A stretch of 64,000 bases of DNA from Acidimicrobiia bacterium (lineage in GTDB: Bacteria; Actinomycetota; Acidimicrobiia; IMCC26256; JAOSJM01): positions 310,001-374,000 of the forward strand of contig JAOSJM010000006.1 in NCBI GenBank assembly GCA_027494165.1. Direction: 5' to 3'. Below are positions 29,662 to 39,670 of the stretch, in pieces. Positions within the stretch are counted from its first letter, which is position 1. Every line of letters starts with the position of its first letter. The position numbers and the translations under genes are program-made. The notes beneath the pieces were generated by a model. That model worked only from the letters and a program-made list of their open reading frames with translations. It did no database searches and was not told the origin of the DNA.

Positions 29662-30168
29662 TCACGGGGCCAGCGCGGCGAACGGCTCCCAGGGCAGGTT
29701 GCGCGCCACCCAGAACACCCCGACCAGCGCGAGCACCGTCCAGACGGCCCGGGCTGGCTGGGGGACGGCGGGGAGCCGGGGGCCGCGCAGGGCCGGCAGG
29801 GCCCAGGCGAGGAACGTGTACGCGAGGAACGGCAGGGCGACGAGCAGCAGCGGGTTGTACCCGAGCGCGGCGTCGACCCGACCGTTGAGGAGCTGGTGGA
29901 GCCCCCGGGCGGTCCCGCACCCCGGGCACCACCGCCCGGTGACGGTGTAGAAGGGGCAGGCGGGGTATCGCCCCGAGGTCGCCGGGTCGACGGTCGCCAG
30001 CACGAGGCAGCCGGCCGCGAGCGCGGCCGTGGCGAGGAGCGCGAGCCACGCCGCCGGAACCGCCGCGACGCGACGGCTCATCGTCCCGACGTCCCACCGG
30101 CCGGCAGCCGGCGAGGGCGGGCTCGGGCAGTGGGCGCAGTCCGTCACGGCGAATCCCCGGGTCGGCAC
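29662..30168 (-). CDS. DUF2752-domain protein
   Basis: GRYPACPFYTVTGRWCPGCGTARGLHQLLNGRVDAALGYNPLLL. Confidence 0.88.
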   Translation of the reverse strand: MPTRGFAVTDCAHCPSPPSPAAGRWDVGTMSRRVAAVPAAWLALLATAALAAGCLVLATVDPATSGRYPACPFYTVTGRWCPGCGTARGLHQLLNGRVDAALGYNPLLLVALPFLAYTFLAWALPALRGPRLPAVPQPARAVWTVLALVGVFWVARNLPWEPFAALAP

Positions 30169-30209
30169 GACGGTAGCCGAGCGCCGGCCGGCCCGGGGTG
30201 CCGTCGGGC

Positions 30210-30694
30210 TCAGGCCGGGGGTGCCCCCTTCGAGACCCAGTAGGCGTTCATCGCGTTCTGGACCTTCACGTACCAGACGATGGCGCCGACGATCGGCAGC
30301 AGGATCCAGAACCCGACCACGGGGGTGACCGGCGACTCCAGGCCGTCACCCTCGTACGCGTTCCTGATCTCGCTGGGGAGCAGGAACGCGTTGACGACCC
30401 CCACGAAGATCTGGATCAGGAGGCCGGCGACCCCGCCGATGCCCTGCCCGGTGTGCTGCTTCAGCTCGTCGAAGACCTTGTAGGCCCACACGAGGCCGTA
30501 GATGCCCAGGGTGACCACGAACAGGAGGATCGAGATCCACGGGTTGCGGGCCTTGCCCAGCGGGCCACGCACCGGGGCCGGCGCCGTGGGCATCCCGGGG
30601 GCCGGCGCTCCGGGGGCGGGCTGCGGCGGCGGCGGCGGCGGGGCGGCGGGGGCGGGGGTTGCGGCTCGGGCGTGGAGGGAGGGACGTCGGTCAT
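30210..30694 (-). CDS. DUF4234-like small membrane protein with Pro/Ala-rich N-terminus (frameshift in the GGC-rich tract)
   Basis: KARNPWISILLFVVTLGIYGLVWAYKVFDELKQHTGQGIGG ... FLLPSEIRNAYE ... WILLPIVGAIVWYVKVQNAMNAYW. Confidence 0.7.
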
Positions 30695-30848
30695 GGGGGT
30701 GCTCCCTTGCTCGACGGTGGCCGACGGTCACCCGAGGGTCACCCAGGATCGCCCGAGAGGCTGCCCGACGGATCGAACCACCCGGTGACGGCCTCGGGCA
30801 TTGTCCCACCGTCGTGACGGGTCCGGGCGGACGCTCCGAAAAACCAAC

Positions 30849-30877
30849 TTGCTCGGTCGGATTTCGACTCGTAACGT
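30849..30877 (+). promoter_or_regulatory. Sigma-A-like promoter of metY
   Basis: TTGCTC-N17-TAACGT, about 98 nt upstream of the metY start. Confidence 0.4.
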
Positions 30878-30974
30878 CGCCACCGGCCGACTCGGGGGAA
30901 CCGGGACGGCCCGGGGAGCGAGCCGCACCCCGCCGTGGGCGCGCGAGGAGCGCGCCGTCCCCGAGGAGGACGTC

Positions 30975-32264
30975 GTGGCCGACTGGGGCTTCGAGACCCG
31001 CCAGATCCACGCCGGTGCCCAGCCCGACCCCGCCACGGGAGCGCGGGCCGTGCCGATCTACCAGACGACCAGCTACGTGTTCCGGGACACCGAGCACGCC
31101 GCGGCGCTGTTCGCCCTGGGCGAGCCGGGGAACATCTACACCCGGATCATGAACCCGACCCAGGCGGTGTTCGAGGAGCGCATCGCCAGCCTCGAGGGCG
31201 GGATCGGGGCCCTCGCCCTCGCCAGCGGGCAGGCGGCCGAGACCCTGGCCCTCCTCAACCTGGCCGAGTCCGGGGACCACGTGGTCTCCTCGGCCTCGCT
31301 CTACGGCGGGACCTACAACCTGTTCCACTACACCCTCCCCAAGCTCGGCGTGACCGTCGACTTCATCGACGACCCCGACGACCTCGACGCGTGGCGCAAG
31401 GCGGTCCGGCCCGAGACGAGGGCCTTCTACGGAGAGACGATCGGCAACCCCAAGGGCGACGTGCTCGACATCGAGGGCCTCGCCGGTGTCGCCCACGAGG
31501 CCGGCGTCCCCCTCGTCGTCGACAACACGCTGGCGACGCCCTACCTCTGCCGGCCGCTCGACCACGGCGCCGACATCGTCGTGCACTCGGCCACCAAGTT
31601 CATCGGCGGTCACGGCACGTCGATCGGTGGCGTGATCGTCGACGGCGGCACGTTCGACTTCGGGGCCAGCGGGCGCTTCGCCAACTTCACGACTCCCGAC
31701 CCGAGCTACCACGGCCTCGTCTACTGGGACGCCCTCGGCCACGGGTCGTACATCGCCAAGGCCCGGGTGCAGCTCCTGCGCGACCTCGGCCCGGCGATCG
31801 CGCCCATGAACGCCTTCCTGTTCCTCCAGGGCCTCGAGACGCTGAGCCTGCGCATGGAACGCCACTGCGCGAACGCCCAGGCCGTGGCCGAGATGCTCGA
31901 GGCCCACGACGAGGTCGAGTCGGTGACGTACCCGGGCCTGGCGTCGAGCCCCTGGAACGAGCGGGCCCGGCGCCTCCTGCCCCGGGGTTCCGGCGCGATC
32001 CTCTCCTTCGAGATCCGGGGCGGCCGCGAGGCCGGGCGGCGCTTCGTGGAGGGGCTCGAGCTGTTCAGCCACCTCGCCAACGTCGGCGACGTCCGCAGCC
32101 TGGTGATCCACCCGGCGACCACCACGCACTCGCAGCTCACCGAGGCCGAGCAGGCCGCGACGGGGGTCACCCCGGGGATGGTCCGGCTGTCGATCGGGAT
32201 CGAGACGATCGACGACGTCCTCGCCGACCTCGAGGCCGGTTTCCGGGCGGCCAAGGGCGCATGA
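30975..32264 (+). CDS. metY: O-acetylhomoserine aminocarboxypropyltransferase (sulfhydrylase)
   Basis: FETRQIHAGAQPDPATGARAVPIYQTTSYVF ... YTRIMNPTQAVFEERIASLEGG ... VHSATKFIGGHGTSIGGVIVDGG ... TTHSQLTEAEQAATGVTPGMVRLSIGIE. Confidence 0.95.
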   Translation: MADWGFETRQIHAGAQPDPATGARAVPIYQTTSYVFRDTEHAAALFALGEPGNIYTRIMNPTQAVFEERIASLEGGIGALALASGQAAETLALLNLAESGDHVVSSASLYGGTYNLFHYTLPKLGVTVDFIDDPDDLDAWRKAVRPETRAFYGETIGNPKGDVLDIEGLAGVAHEAGVPLVVDNTLATPYLCRPLDHGADIVVHSATKFIGGHGTSIGGVIVDGGTFDFGASGRFANFTTPDPSYHGLVYWDALGHGSYIAKARVQLLRDLGPAIAPMNAFLFLQGLETLSLRMERHCANAQAVAEMLEAHDEVESVTYPGLASSPWNERARRLLPRGSGAILSFEIRGGREAGRRFVEGLELFSHLANVGDVRSLVIHPATTTHSQLTEAEQAATGVTPGMVRLSIGIETIDDVLADLEAGFRAAKGA

Positions 32265-32308
32265 TGTGATGGTCCTGCTTCAGACCGGACCGGTCCCGGC
32301 CGACTGAC

Positions 32309-32387
32309 CGGGAGGACCGGCCGGGGAGACCGACCGGGACGACGGACCGGGAAGACCGACTCGGGAAGGCCGATCCGCAGGACCGTG
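32309..32387. repeat. Six degenerate 13-bp tandem repeats in the metY-metX spacer
   Basis: cgggaggaccggc/cggggagaccgac/cgggacgacggac/cgggaagaccgact/cgggaaggccgat/ccgcaggaccgtg. Confidence 0.7.
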
Positions 32388-33518
32388 ACCACACCGCTGC
32401 CCGTGACCGGCGCCTGGCGCCCCGGCGACGACCCGGGGCGCAGGCGGTTCGTGACCCTCTTCGAGGCGCGCCCGCACGTCCTCGAGGCCGGGGGGCGGCT
32501 CTCCTCGGTCGAGGTGGCCTACGAGACGTGGGGGAAGCTGGCGCCGGACCGGTCCAACGCGGTCCTCGTCCTGCACGCGCTCACCGGTGACAGCCACGTG
32601 GCCGGACCGGCGGGGCCGGGGCACCGCCAGGCCGGGTGGTGGGACCGGATCGTCGGCCCCGGCCGCCCCCTCGACACGGACCGCTGGTTCGTGGTGTGCC
32701 CCAACGTGCTCGGCGGTTGCCAGGGCACGACCGGGCCGGCGTCGCCCGCGCCCGACGGGCGCCCCTACGGGTCGCGGTTCCCGGTCGTCACGATCCGCGA
32801 CCAGGCGGTGATCGAGGCGGCGTTCGCCGATGCCCTCGGCATCGAGCGCTGGGCCGCCGTCGTCGGCGGCTCCATGGGGGGCATGCGGGTCCTCGAGTGG
32901 GCGGTGAGCTTCCCCGAGCGGGTGGACCAGGCCATCGTGATCTCCTGCGGCGCGACCGCCACCGCCGAGGAGATCGCGCTGTCCTCGCTCCAGATCCGGG
33001 CCGTCCAGACCGACCCGAACTTCCGGGGCGGCGACTACTACGACGCCCCGCCCGGGCACGGCCCGCACGCCGGGCTCATGGTCGCCCGGGGGATGGGCCA
33101 GGTCAGCTACCGCAGCGAGCTCGAGCTCGAGCAGCGGTTCGGGCGCGGCCATCAGGGCGACGAGGACCCGTTCCAGGGTGGCCGCTACGCCATCGAGTCG
33201 TACCTCGAGTACCACGGCGAGAAGCTGGTCCGCCGCTTCGACGCCAACACCTACATCGTGCTGAGCCGGGCGATGAACCACCACGACGTAGGCCGGGGCC
33301 GGGGCGGCGTGGCGGCGGCCCTGCGCCGGATCGAGTGCGAGGTCACGATCGCCGGCGTCTCCTCCGACCACCTCTACCCGCTGCGCCTCCAGTACGAGCT
33401 GGCCGAGCTGATCCCCCGCAACGGGGGCGTCGAGGTGATCGAGTCGATCTCGGGCCACGACGGCTTCCTCGTCGAGACCGAGGCGGTCGGCAAGGTCATC
33501 AGCCGCGCGCTCGGGTGA
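32385..33518 (+). CDS. metX: Homoserine O-acetyltransferase
   Basis: VEVAYETWGKLAPDRSNAVLVLHALTGDSHVAG ... NVLGGCQGTTGP ... GGSMGGMRVLEWAV ... RFDANTYIVLSRAMNHHDVGRG ... SSDHLYPL. Confidence 0.95.
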   Translation: MTTPLPVTGAWRPGDDPGRRRFVTLFEARPHVLEAGGRLSSVEVAYETWGKLAPDRSNAVLVLHALTGDSHVAGPAGPGHRQAGWWDRIVGPGRPLDTDRWFVVCPNVLGGCQGTTGPASPAPDGRPYGSRFPVVTIRDQAVIEAAFADALGIERWAAVVGGSMGGMRVLEWAVSFPERVDQAIVISCGATATAEEIALSSLQIRAVQTDPNFRGGDYYDAPPGHGPHAGLMVARGMGQVSYRSELELEQRFGRGHQGDEDPFQGGRYAIESYLEYHGEKLVRRFDANTYIVLSRAMNHHDVGRGRGGVAAALRRIECEVTIAGVSSDHLYPLRLQYELAELIPRNGGVEVIESISGHDGFLVETEAVGKVISRALG

Positions 33519-33543
33519 GGACCCCGGTCCCGCAGGCAGATCC

Positions 33544-33653
33544 GGTCCCGGGTGTCTCTGGCCCCGCTCAGCGACGGTGACGACACCCGGGAGACACACG
33601 ACCCGCTCCCGGGTGTGAACACCCCCGCCCAGCGACGGTCACGACACCCGGGA
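33544..33653. repeat. Family-1 intergenic palindrome, paired copies
   Basis: Second copy has perfect 10-bp arms TCCCGGGTGT (33607-33616) / ACACCCGGGA (33644-33653) around the conserved loop CCCCCGCCCAGCGACGGT. Confidence 0.85.
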
Positions 33654-33691
33654 CGCCGCCATCTGGGGCGCAGCCATCTGGGGCGCAGGGA

Positions 33692-35026
33692 TCAGGGCGG
33701 GTCGGGCCCGGCACGGGCGCGCGAGCTACGGGCGCCACGACCGCTCTGGCGCGTGCTGCGGCGGCCCGGCCGCGCCCGGTCCCGGGCGGACTTCTGGCGG
33801 TGGTGCTCCCGGCACAGCGCCTGGATGTTGTCGTAGCTGGTGGGGCCGCCGTGCGCGTGCGGGTCCGCGTGGTCCCACTCGAGGCCCAGCCGGCGGTCAC
33901 AGCTCGGCTCGGCACAGACCACGTCGCCGTCCCTCAGCACCCCGCGGACCTCCAGGGCGGTGCGCAGCTCGGCGGGGACGCGCCGCCCGAAGCGGCGGAC
34001 CTTCTGTACCTCGCTCCCCTCGACGAGCACCCCCGTGAGGAACGCGTCGTCCATGAGCTCCCGGGCCCGCTCCAGGGGATCGGCCCGACCCCCTGGACCA
34101 TGCACAGCTCTCCTCCTTCGACGGCCCCGCGCCGCAACGCCTCGTACGACACGTGGACCACCACGTCGACCCGGGGCGCCGGCCGCAACGCAACCGTCGA
34201 CCGGCCCGCCCGGTCTCCCTCGCCGACCCCCGCGCCAGCACGGATCCCCCGGCCCCGGCGGTGACGAGGGTGACGAGCGCGTCGGCGAGGTGGCGATCGT
34301 GCCCCTCCCGCCGTCCTTCCCGGTGGGCGGTGCGGAGCTCGGCGTCGGCCTGGTGCTCGATGCGGCCCACCACCGCCGCCCCCACATCCGGGGGAGGCGG
34401 AACCGGCCCCAGACCATCCCCTCGTCGTCACGGCCGTGGACGAGGCTCCGGGCGGCGTGCTGGCGGCGGTATCGCCCCAGCCGGTCCGCTTCGGCCTCCA
34501 GGCGCACGTCCCTCGCCCGCTCCTGGAGCGTGCGGAGGGTCTCCCTCCCCGCGAGGGCGAGCAGGCCGGCCTCCGCGTCGGGCACGACCGTCGCGGCCGC
34601 GGTGATGGCATGGGCCTGCTCCACCGACACCGCCCCCGAGACGAGAGCCTGGCGGGTCCCCGGGCAGGTCCCGAGGCGCTTGGCGGTCTCGACGACCTCC
34701 CCCGCCCGGGCCGGCGACGTCCCCGACCGCGACGCGATCAGCGCCGCGGTCGACCCCTGCCCGGCCCGGCGGTACAGGCCGAGCTCCTCGACGCGACCGG
34801 CGGCCAGCACCTCACCGGCGGAACCGACCCGACGCAAGCGCGAGAACGACCCCAGCACCGACAGCACCGCGTCGCCCTCGAGCCGCTCGGGAACCACGGC
34901 GGCGAGGAGCTCCTCGGCGCGGGCGGCCAGGTCCGCGAGCTGCACCTCGACCCCGGCCGGGTCACCCCCACGCGCGGCGCGTCCCGTGACCGGGATCGTG
35001 GATCGCAGCGCAGCGGCTCGCGGCAC
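33692..35026 (-). CDS. DUF222/13E12-type HNH endonuclease (multiple apparent frameshifts ~34390, ~34230, ~34075; may be a pseudogene)
   Basis: N-terminal VEQAHAITAAATVVPDAEAGLLALA; C-terminal HNH core LGLEWDHADPHAHGGPTSYDNIQALCREHHRQKS; mid-section in two other frames. Confidence 0.75.
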   Translation of the reverse strand: MPRAAALRSTIPVTGRAARGGDPAGVEVQLADLAARAEELLAAVVPERLEGDAVLSVLGSFSRLRRVGSAGEVLAAGRVEELGLYRRAGQGSTAALIASRSGTSPARAGEVVETAKRLGTCPGTRQALVSGAVSVEQAHAITAAATVVPDAEAGLLALAGRETLRTLQERARDVRLEAEADRLGRYRRQHAARSLVHGRDDEGMVWGRFRLPRMWGRRWWAASSTRPTPSSAPPTGKDGGRGTIATSPTRSSPSSPPGPGDPCWRGGRRGRPGGPVDGCVAAGAPGRRGGPRVVRGVAARGRRRRRAVHGPGGRADPLERARELMDDAFLTGVLVEGSEVQKVRRFGRRVPAELRTALEVRGVLRDGDVVCAEPSCDRRLGLEWDHADPHAHGGPTSYDNIQALCREHHRQKSARDRARPGRRSTRQSGRGARSSRARAGPDPP

Positions 35027-35123
35027 CGACTCCTCCTGGGCATCCTCGCCGTCCGGCGGACGGCTCGTGCACTCGCAGGGAAGAGGCCGTTCGACGCCCG
35101 GCCACGAGGCTCGCGTTCACTGT

Positions 35124-35143
35124 ATACGAACGTGTGTTCGTAT
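35124..35143. promoter_or_regulatory. LexA-like SOS box
   Basis: ATACGAAC-GTGT-GTTCGTAT, perfect 8+8 palindrome with the CGAAC-N4-GTTCG core known from actinobacterial LexA sites, about 100 nt upstream of the HNH gene. Confidence 0.75.
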
Positions 35144-35206
35144 GTCAACCCCCGGGGCGTCCGGCGCCGAGGTGCGAGCCGACCGGGGGTCGCCGCCAAT
35201 GGCTTC

Positions 35207-35313
35207 TCAGGTGTGATCACCCCCGCCCAGCGACGGTGACGACACCCGAGAGACAGACCCCTCCGGTCCCGGGTGTGATCACCCCCGCCCAGCGACGGTC
35301 ACGACACCCGAGA
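35207..35313. repeat. Family-1 intergenic palindrome, paired copies
   Basis: caggtgtgatcacccccgcccagcgacggtgacgacacccgaga and gtcccgggtgtgatcacccccgcccagcgacggtcacgacacccgaga. Confidence 0.85.
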
Positions 35314-35354
35314 CCCCGACCCCCCGGCCGACGGTGCCGCCTCGGCCGGCCGGC

Positions 35355-35862
35355 TCAACCCGAACCGGGGGCGGCGAGCTCGCGGCACATCACGGCGTCG
35401 CGACCGAGGGCGGACCTCACACGAGCGACCCGCCACCCGCAGCGCTCGTAGAACCGGTGGGCCTCGGCCGTGTGCAGCCACAGCTCCCGATGGCCCATCG
35501 CCGCCGCACGCTCCTCGGCGGCGCGCACCAGCGCCCGACCGACCCCGAGATCGCGGGCGGATCCCAGGACGAACATCCCCGAGAGCCATGGACCCTCGGC
35601 GTCGAAGTCGGCGTCGCGGTCGTCCCGGCACACCGACACGCACCCGACGGGTACCGGCCCGAGGAAGGCGACCAGGGTGAACGGGACGGCGTCGGGTTCG
35701 TTGCGCCGCGCCACGACCTCGCGCCACTGCTCCTCGGAGACCCGGCCCGCCTCCTCACCCCCACTCGCGCCACTGCCAGCGGGCGACCACGGGCAGGAGG
35801 TCGGGGCGGTCGGCAAGAGAGACGACGGTGACCGGATCGATTCCGCCGTCGACGGAGGCCAT
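35355..35862 (-). CDS. GNAT-family N-acetyltransferase (apparent frameshift at C5 35758-35762)
   Basis: MASVDGGIDPVTVVSLADRPDLLPVVARWQWREWG | GEEAGRVSEEQWREVVARRNEPDAVPFTLVAFLGPVPVGCVSV ... GVGRALVRAAEERAAAMGHRELWLHTAEAHRFYERCGW. Confidence 0.85.
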
Positions 35863-35906
35863 GGCGCCACAGCCTGGCACGGCGCCATCCCCCGCTCCCC
35901 GGGAGA

Positions 35907-36515
35907 TCAGTCCGCGACCTCGCGGCGGCCCTCGAACGCCCGGCCGAGGGTCACCTCGTCGGCGTACTCGAGGTCGCCGCCCACGGGCAGGCCGCTGGCG
36001 ATCCGGGTGACCCGGACACCGAGCGGCTTCAGCAGGCGGACGAGGTACATCGCGGTGGCCTCGCCCTCGATGTTGGGGTTGGTGGCCAGGATCACCTCCT
36101 GCACGCCCTCGGCGCCGACCCGGTCGAGCAGCTCGCGCACCCGGAGCTGCTCGGGCCCGATCCCCTCGATCGGGGAGATCGCGCCCTGGAGCACGTGGTA
36201 GCGGCCCCGGTGCTCCCCGGTCCGCTCGACGGCGACGGTGTCGCGGGGCTCCTCGACCACGCAGAGGACGGTGGGATCGCGCCGCTCGTCGCGGCAGACG
36301 CTGCAGAGCTCGCCCTCGGCGATGTTGAAGCACCGGCGGCACCACGACACCCGCTCCTTCGCCTCGACGATGGCGCGGGCGAGGCGGCGCGCGTCCTCGG
36401 CGGGCACCTTGAGCAGGTGGTAGGCGATCCGCTGGGCCGACTTCGGGCCGATGCCGGGGAGGCGGCCCAGCTCGTCGATCAGGACCTGGACGGGCCCCTC
36501 GTAGACCGACGTCAC
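35907..36515 (-). CDS. recR: Recombination mediator protein RecR
   Basis: [32 protein letters not shown] ... [34 protein letters not shown]. Confidence 0.97.
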   Translation of the reverse strand: MTSVYEGPVQVLIDELGRLPGIGPKSAQRIAYHLLKVPAEDARRLARAIVEAKERVSWCRRCFNIAEGELCSVCRDERRDPTVLCVVEEPRDTVAVERTGEHRGRYHVLQGAISPIEGIGPEQLRVRELLDRVGAEGVQEVILATNPNIEGEATAMYLVRLLKPLGVRVTRIASGLPVGGDLEYADEVTLGRAFEGRREVAD

Positions 36516-36548
36516 CCCGCCTCCGGAACCCTCGACCGGCGGGCCCGC

Positions 36549-36883
36549 TCAGCCGAGCAGGCCACCGAGGCCGCCCAGGTCCCCCAGCCCGCCGGCGAGG
36601 CCACCGAGCCGGCTGCTCTGGAGCTCCTGGGCCTGGCGCATGGCGTCGTGGACCGCGGCGACCACGAGGTCCTCGAGCATCTCGACGTCCTCGGGGTCGA
36701 CGACCCCGGGGTCGATGGAGATCGAGCGCAACTCCCCGGCCCCGGTGACGACCGCCTTCACGACCCCGCCCCCGGCGCTCCCTCGACGGTCTCCTCGGCC
36801 AGGGCCTCCTGGGCGGCGGCCATCTCCGCCTGCATCTTCTGCACCTGGCGCATCATCTGGTTGAGCTGCTTGGGGTTGGCCAC
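36549..36883 (-). CDS. YbaB/EbfC nucleoid-associated protein (apparent frameshift near 36770)
   Basis: [37 protein letters not shown] | [48 protein letters not shown]; between dnaX and recR. Confidence 0.88.
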
Positions 36884-36895
36884 GGACTGCTCCTC

Positions 36896-38738
36896 CTACC
36901 GGCCGGTCTCCCGGGGCCGCTCCTCGACGACGACCGCCCCGAACCGCTCGACCAGCGTATCGACCGCCTGGTTGCCCGGCGGGGCGTCGACGAGCTCGGC
37001 CGGGTCGACCACCTCGTCGGGGGCTCGTCGGGCGGCTCCCCGGGAGGCCCGCCCGGGTCGGAGCGGTCGGTGAGGTCGAGCGGCGCGGTGAAGCCGTCGT
37101 GGGCGACGATGCGGAACCGCAGGGTGCGACCCAACCGCTCGGTGAGCGAGGCCCGGATGGTGTCGGCCGCCTTCTGGAAGCGGGGCCTGGCCGCCTCGAG
37201 GAGGCGGGGCGGGACGCCGAAGACGACGACGTCGTCCTCGACGGCGATCGGCTGGGCCTCCTGGACCGACGAGCGGGTGGCCACCGGGAGCCCCGGGAGG
37301 ATGCCGGCCCAGGCGACGATCACGTCGTCGAGGTCGACGGCCGAGGCCCCGGCACCGGCGGGGGTCGGCTCCCGGGGACGCCGGGGTGGGCGCGGCTGCG
37401 GCGGGTGGGGTCGTCGCGGGCGGCGGTGCGGGAGTTGCCGGGGCGTTCCGGCGCAGCGCCCCGAGCGCCAGGCGCGGGCCCGGGGCGGCGCCCCGGGCTC
37501 GGCCGGAGGGCCTTCGGTCCTCTCGGGCGGGGCCGGCGGGACGGAGGGCCCGGGGCGGGCGGCGCGTCCCCGGATCGCCCGGCCAGCGCGCGCTCCAGGC
37601 GCTCGACCCGGTCGGTCAACGCGTCGAGCGATGTCCCGGCGTCGCGCCGGGCCATCCTCACCAGCGCCACCTCGAGGACGAGCTGGGGATCGGCGGCGTC
37701 GGCGCCCCGCATGTCGACGACGGCCTGCCCGAGGGTCTCCAGGCCCCGCACCACCGCGCCGCGCCCGAGGGTCCCGGCGAGGGCCTCGAGCCGGGCCCGC
37801 TCCTCCGGCGGGCCCTCGGGGACGACCCGCCCCCGGGCGGCCTCGAGCAGGAAGGCGTCGCGCAGCGACCGGAGGAGGTCCTCGGCGACCCGTCGGGGAT
37901 CGTGCCCCGCCTCCACGAGCGCTCCCAGGGCGACGAGCGCCCCGGCCGGGTCCTCCCCGGCCACGGCGTCGAGCACGGCGCAGCGCAGCTCGAAGGGCGT
38001 GCCGCCGAAGAGGGCGAGCACCTGCTCGGTGTCGAGGCGGCCGGTCCCGTGGGCGAGCGCCTGGTCGAGCAGGGACAGGGCGTCGCGGGCCGACCCGCCG
38101 GCCCGGCGGGCCACCACCGCGAGCGCCTCGGGCTCGGCCTCGACGCCCTCGCGCCCGAGGACCTCGGCGAGGTGACCGACGAGCTGCTCGGTGGTGAGCA
38201 GGGTGAAGTCGTAGTGCTGGGTGCGCGACCGGATGGTCGGTAGCACCTTCTCCGGGTTGGTCGTCGCGAGGACGAACACGACGTGCTCCGGGGGCTCCTC
38301 GAGCGTCTTCAGGAAGGCGTTCGCCGCCCGGTCGGTGAGCTCGTGGACCTCGTCGACGATGTAGACCTTGCGCTTCGAGGAGGCGCCCATCCCGAGGTGC
38401 ACCCTGTCGTTCAGCTCGCGGATGTCGTCGACCCTGTTGTTCGACGCCGCGTCGAGCTCGAACAGGTCGGGGAACCGCCCCCCGGCGACGGCGACGCAGT
38501 TCTCGCACCGGCAGCAGGGCTCGCCGTCGGCCCCGAGGTCGAGGCAGTTCAGGGCCTTGGCGAGCAGCCGGGCCGTGGTGGTCTTGCCCGTCCCGCGGGG
38601 GCCGCTGAACAGGTAGGCGTGGCCCACGCGGCCCTCCCGCACCGCGTTGCGCAGGGCGACGGACACGTGCTCCTGGCCCACCAGCTCACCGAAGGCCTGG
38701 GGTCGGTGCTTGCGATAGAGGGACTGGTGGGCGGCCAT
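36896..38738 (-). CDS. dnaX: DNA polymerase III subunit gamma/tau (apparent frameshifts in the 3' Pro-rich region)
   Basis: [33 protein letters not shown] ... [24 protein letters not shown] ... [19 protein letters not shown]. Confidence 0.95.
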
Positions 38739-38867
38739 GGCCCGACCTTACCGAGTCGGGGCCGGCGGCGCGCTCCCCAGGGGTCCCGGAGGCGTGGAGC
38801 GCGAAGAGGCGGACCGTGCACCCGCCGTCGACCTGGCGCCACGGGGCGCGGGTCCCGCCGCCGGCTC

Positions 38868-38965
38868 AGACCAGGCGACCCTGCGGCACACGGGAGCACC
38901 CGCTGAGAGCTGCTTCCTTCCGGACCTGACTCGGTTCACGGGATCCCGTTGCGCAGGACCCGGCC
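38868..38965 (-). ncRNA. ffs: Signal recognition particle RNA (4.5S-type)
   Basis: Reverse strand ACCGAGTCAGGTCCGGAAGGAAGCAGCTCTCAGCGGGTGCTCCCGTGTGCCGCAGGGT; contains the GGTCCGGAAGGAAGCAGC SRP core; next to dnaX. Ends approximate. Confidence 0.88.
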
Positions 38966-39149
38966 CTCGACGTCGACGGCGAGGCGCCTTCCCCACGGCG
39001 GCCCGGGCCTCGGGAGGGGATTCAGCCCCCCACACGTGGATTGGGGGTACAGGGCACCACGAGCTCCCCGCCTAGCACGGTCCGCGCCCCGAGGCTACCA
39101 GCGCACGAGCGGCGCCGGCACAGGGCCCCGCCGGTAGCATGCCGCCCCG

Positions 39150-39237
39150 GGAGGGATGCGAGAGCGGCCGAATCGGCACGCTTGGAAAGCGTGTGTGGGG
39201 CAACTCACCGTGGGTTCGAATCCCACTCCCTCCGCCA
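39150..39237 (+). tRNA. tRNA-Ser (GGA)
   Basis: ggaggga...tccctccgcca, anticodon loop cttGGAaag, T-loop gggttcgaatccc, encoded CCA. Confidence 0.92.
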
Positions 39238-39273
39238 CGCGGTGTTCCGGCTGATCAGCGCCGATGTTCGGTG

Positions 39274-39315
39274 CGAAGCGCCGGGCGGCGTGACACCCAC
39301 GTGACACAACGGATC
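39274..39315. repeat. Subterminal island repeat, left copy (candidate integrase arm site)
   Basis: cgaagcgccgggcggcgtgacacccacgtgacacaacggatc; matches 41333-41373. Confidence 0.7.
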
Positions 39316-39366
39316 AGCTCGAGCGGCGCGCACGGGCCGGGCGGCCGACTGCGTCGAGGCGTTGCG

Positions 39367-39530
39367 TCACGTCCTCCTCGAGTCGGGGAACAGGTGGCCG
39401 TACGTGTCGAGCGTCACCTGGATCGAGGAATGGCCGAGCCGGCGCATGATCGTCAGCCGGCGCGCGCCCTCGGCGATCAGCAGCGCGACGCAGGTGTGCC
39501 GAAGATCGTGGAAGCCCGCGCGTTGCGGAG
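39367..39530 (-). pseudogene. C-terminal fragment of a tyrosine recombinase (phage-type integrase)
   Basis: Reverse strand RAGFHDLRHTCVALLIAEGARRLTIMRRLGHSSIQVTLDTYGHLFPDSRRT*: R-H-x-x-R...H...Y catalytic motifs, no N-terminal portion. Confidence 0.8.
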
Positions 39531-39670
39531 CGAGCCGGCTCCGCCTCTACAGCCGCCGCAGACCCGTCCGGAGGGCAGAGCCCTCGTGCAAGCGACTCTT
39601 CCGGAAACTTGTGGGACGCCCGATGACCCTAAAGAAAATCGCCTGTTTCTTTCAGCTCCGAGAGTAGGCT

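Noticed and set aside
30721-30830. Possible SAM-type riboswitch upstream of metY (structured GC-rich segment with CGAGAGGCTGCCCGACGG)
   Set aside because: Similarity to S-box/SAM-IV cores is weak, and the best sigma-A-like promoter (30849-30877) lies downstream of it, so it would not be in the metY leader; Infernal would be decisive
1045-35313. Family-1 repeats as a CRISPR array
   Set aside because: Only pairs of copies at four distant sites, palindromic with conserved loops, no spacer set and no cas genes
36896-38738. Programmed ribosomal frameshift in dnaX (as in E. coli gamma/tau)
   Set aside because: No AAAAAAG-type slippery heptamer with stem-loop; two further frame changes in the same 3' region and many similar indels elsewhere favour sequence error
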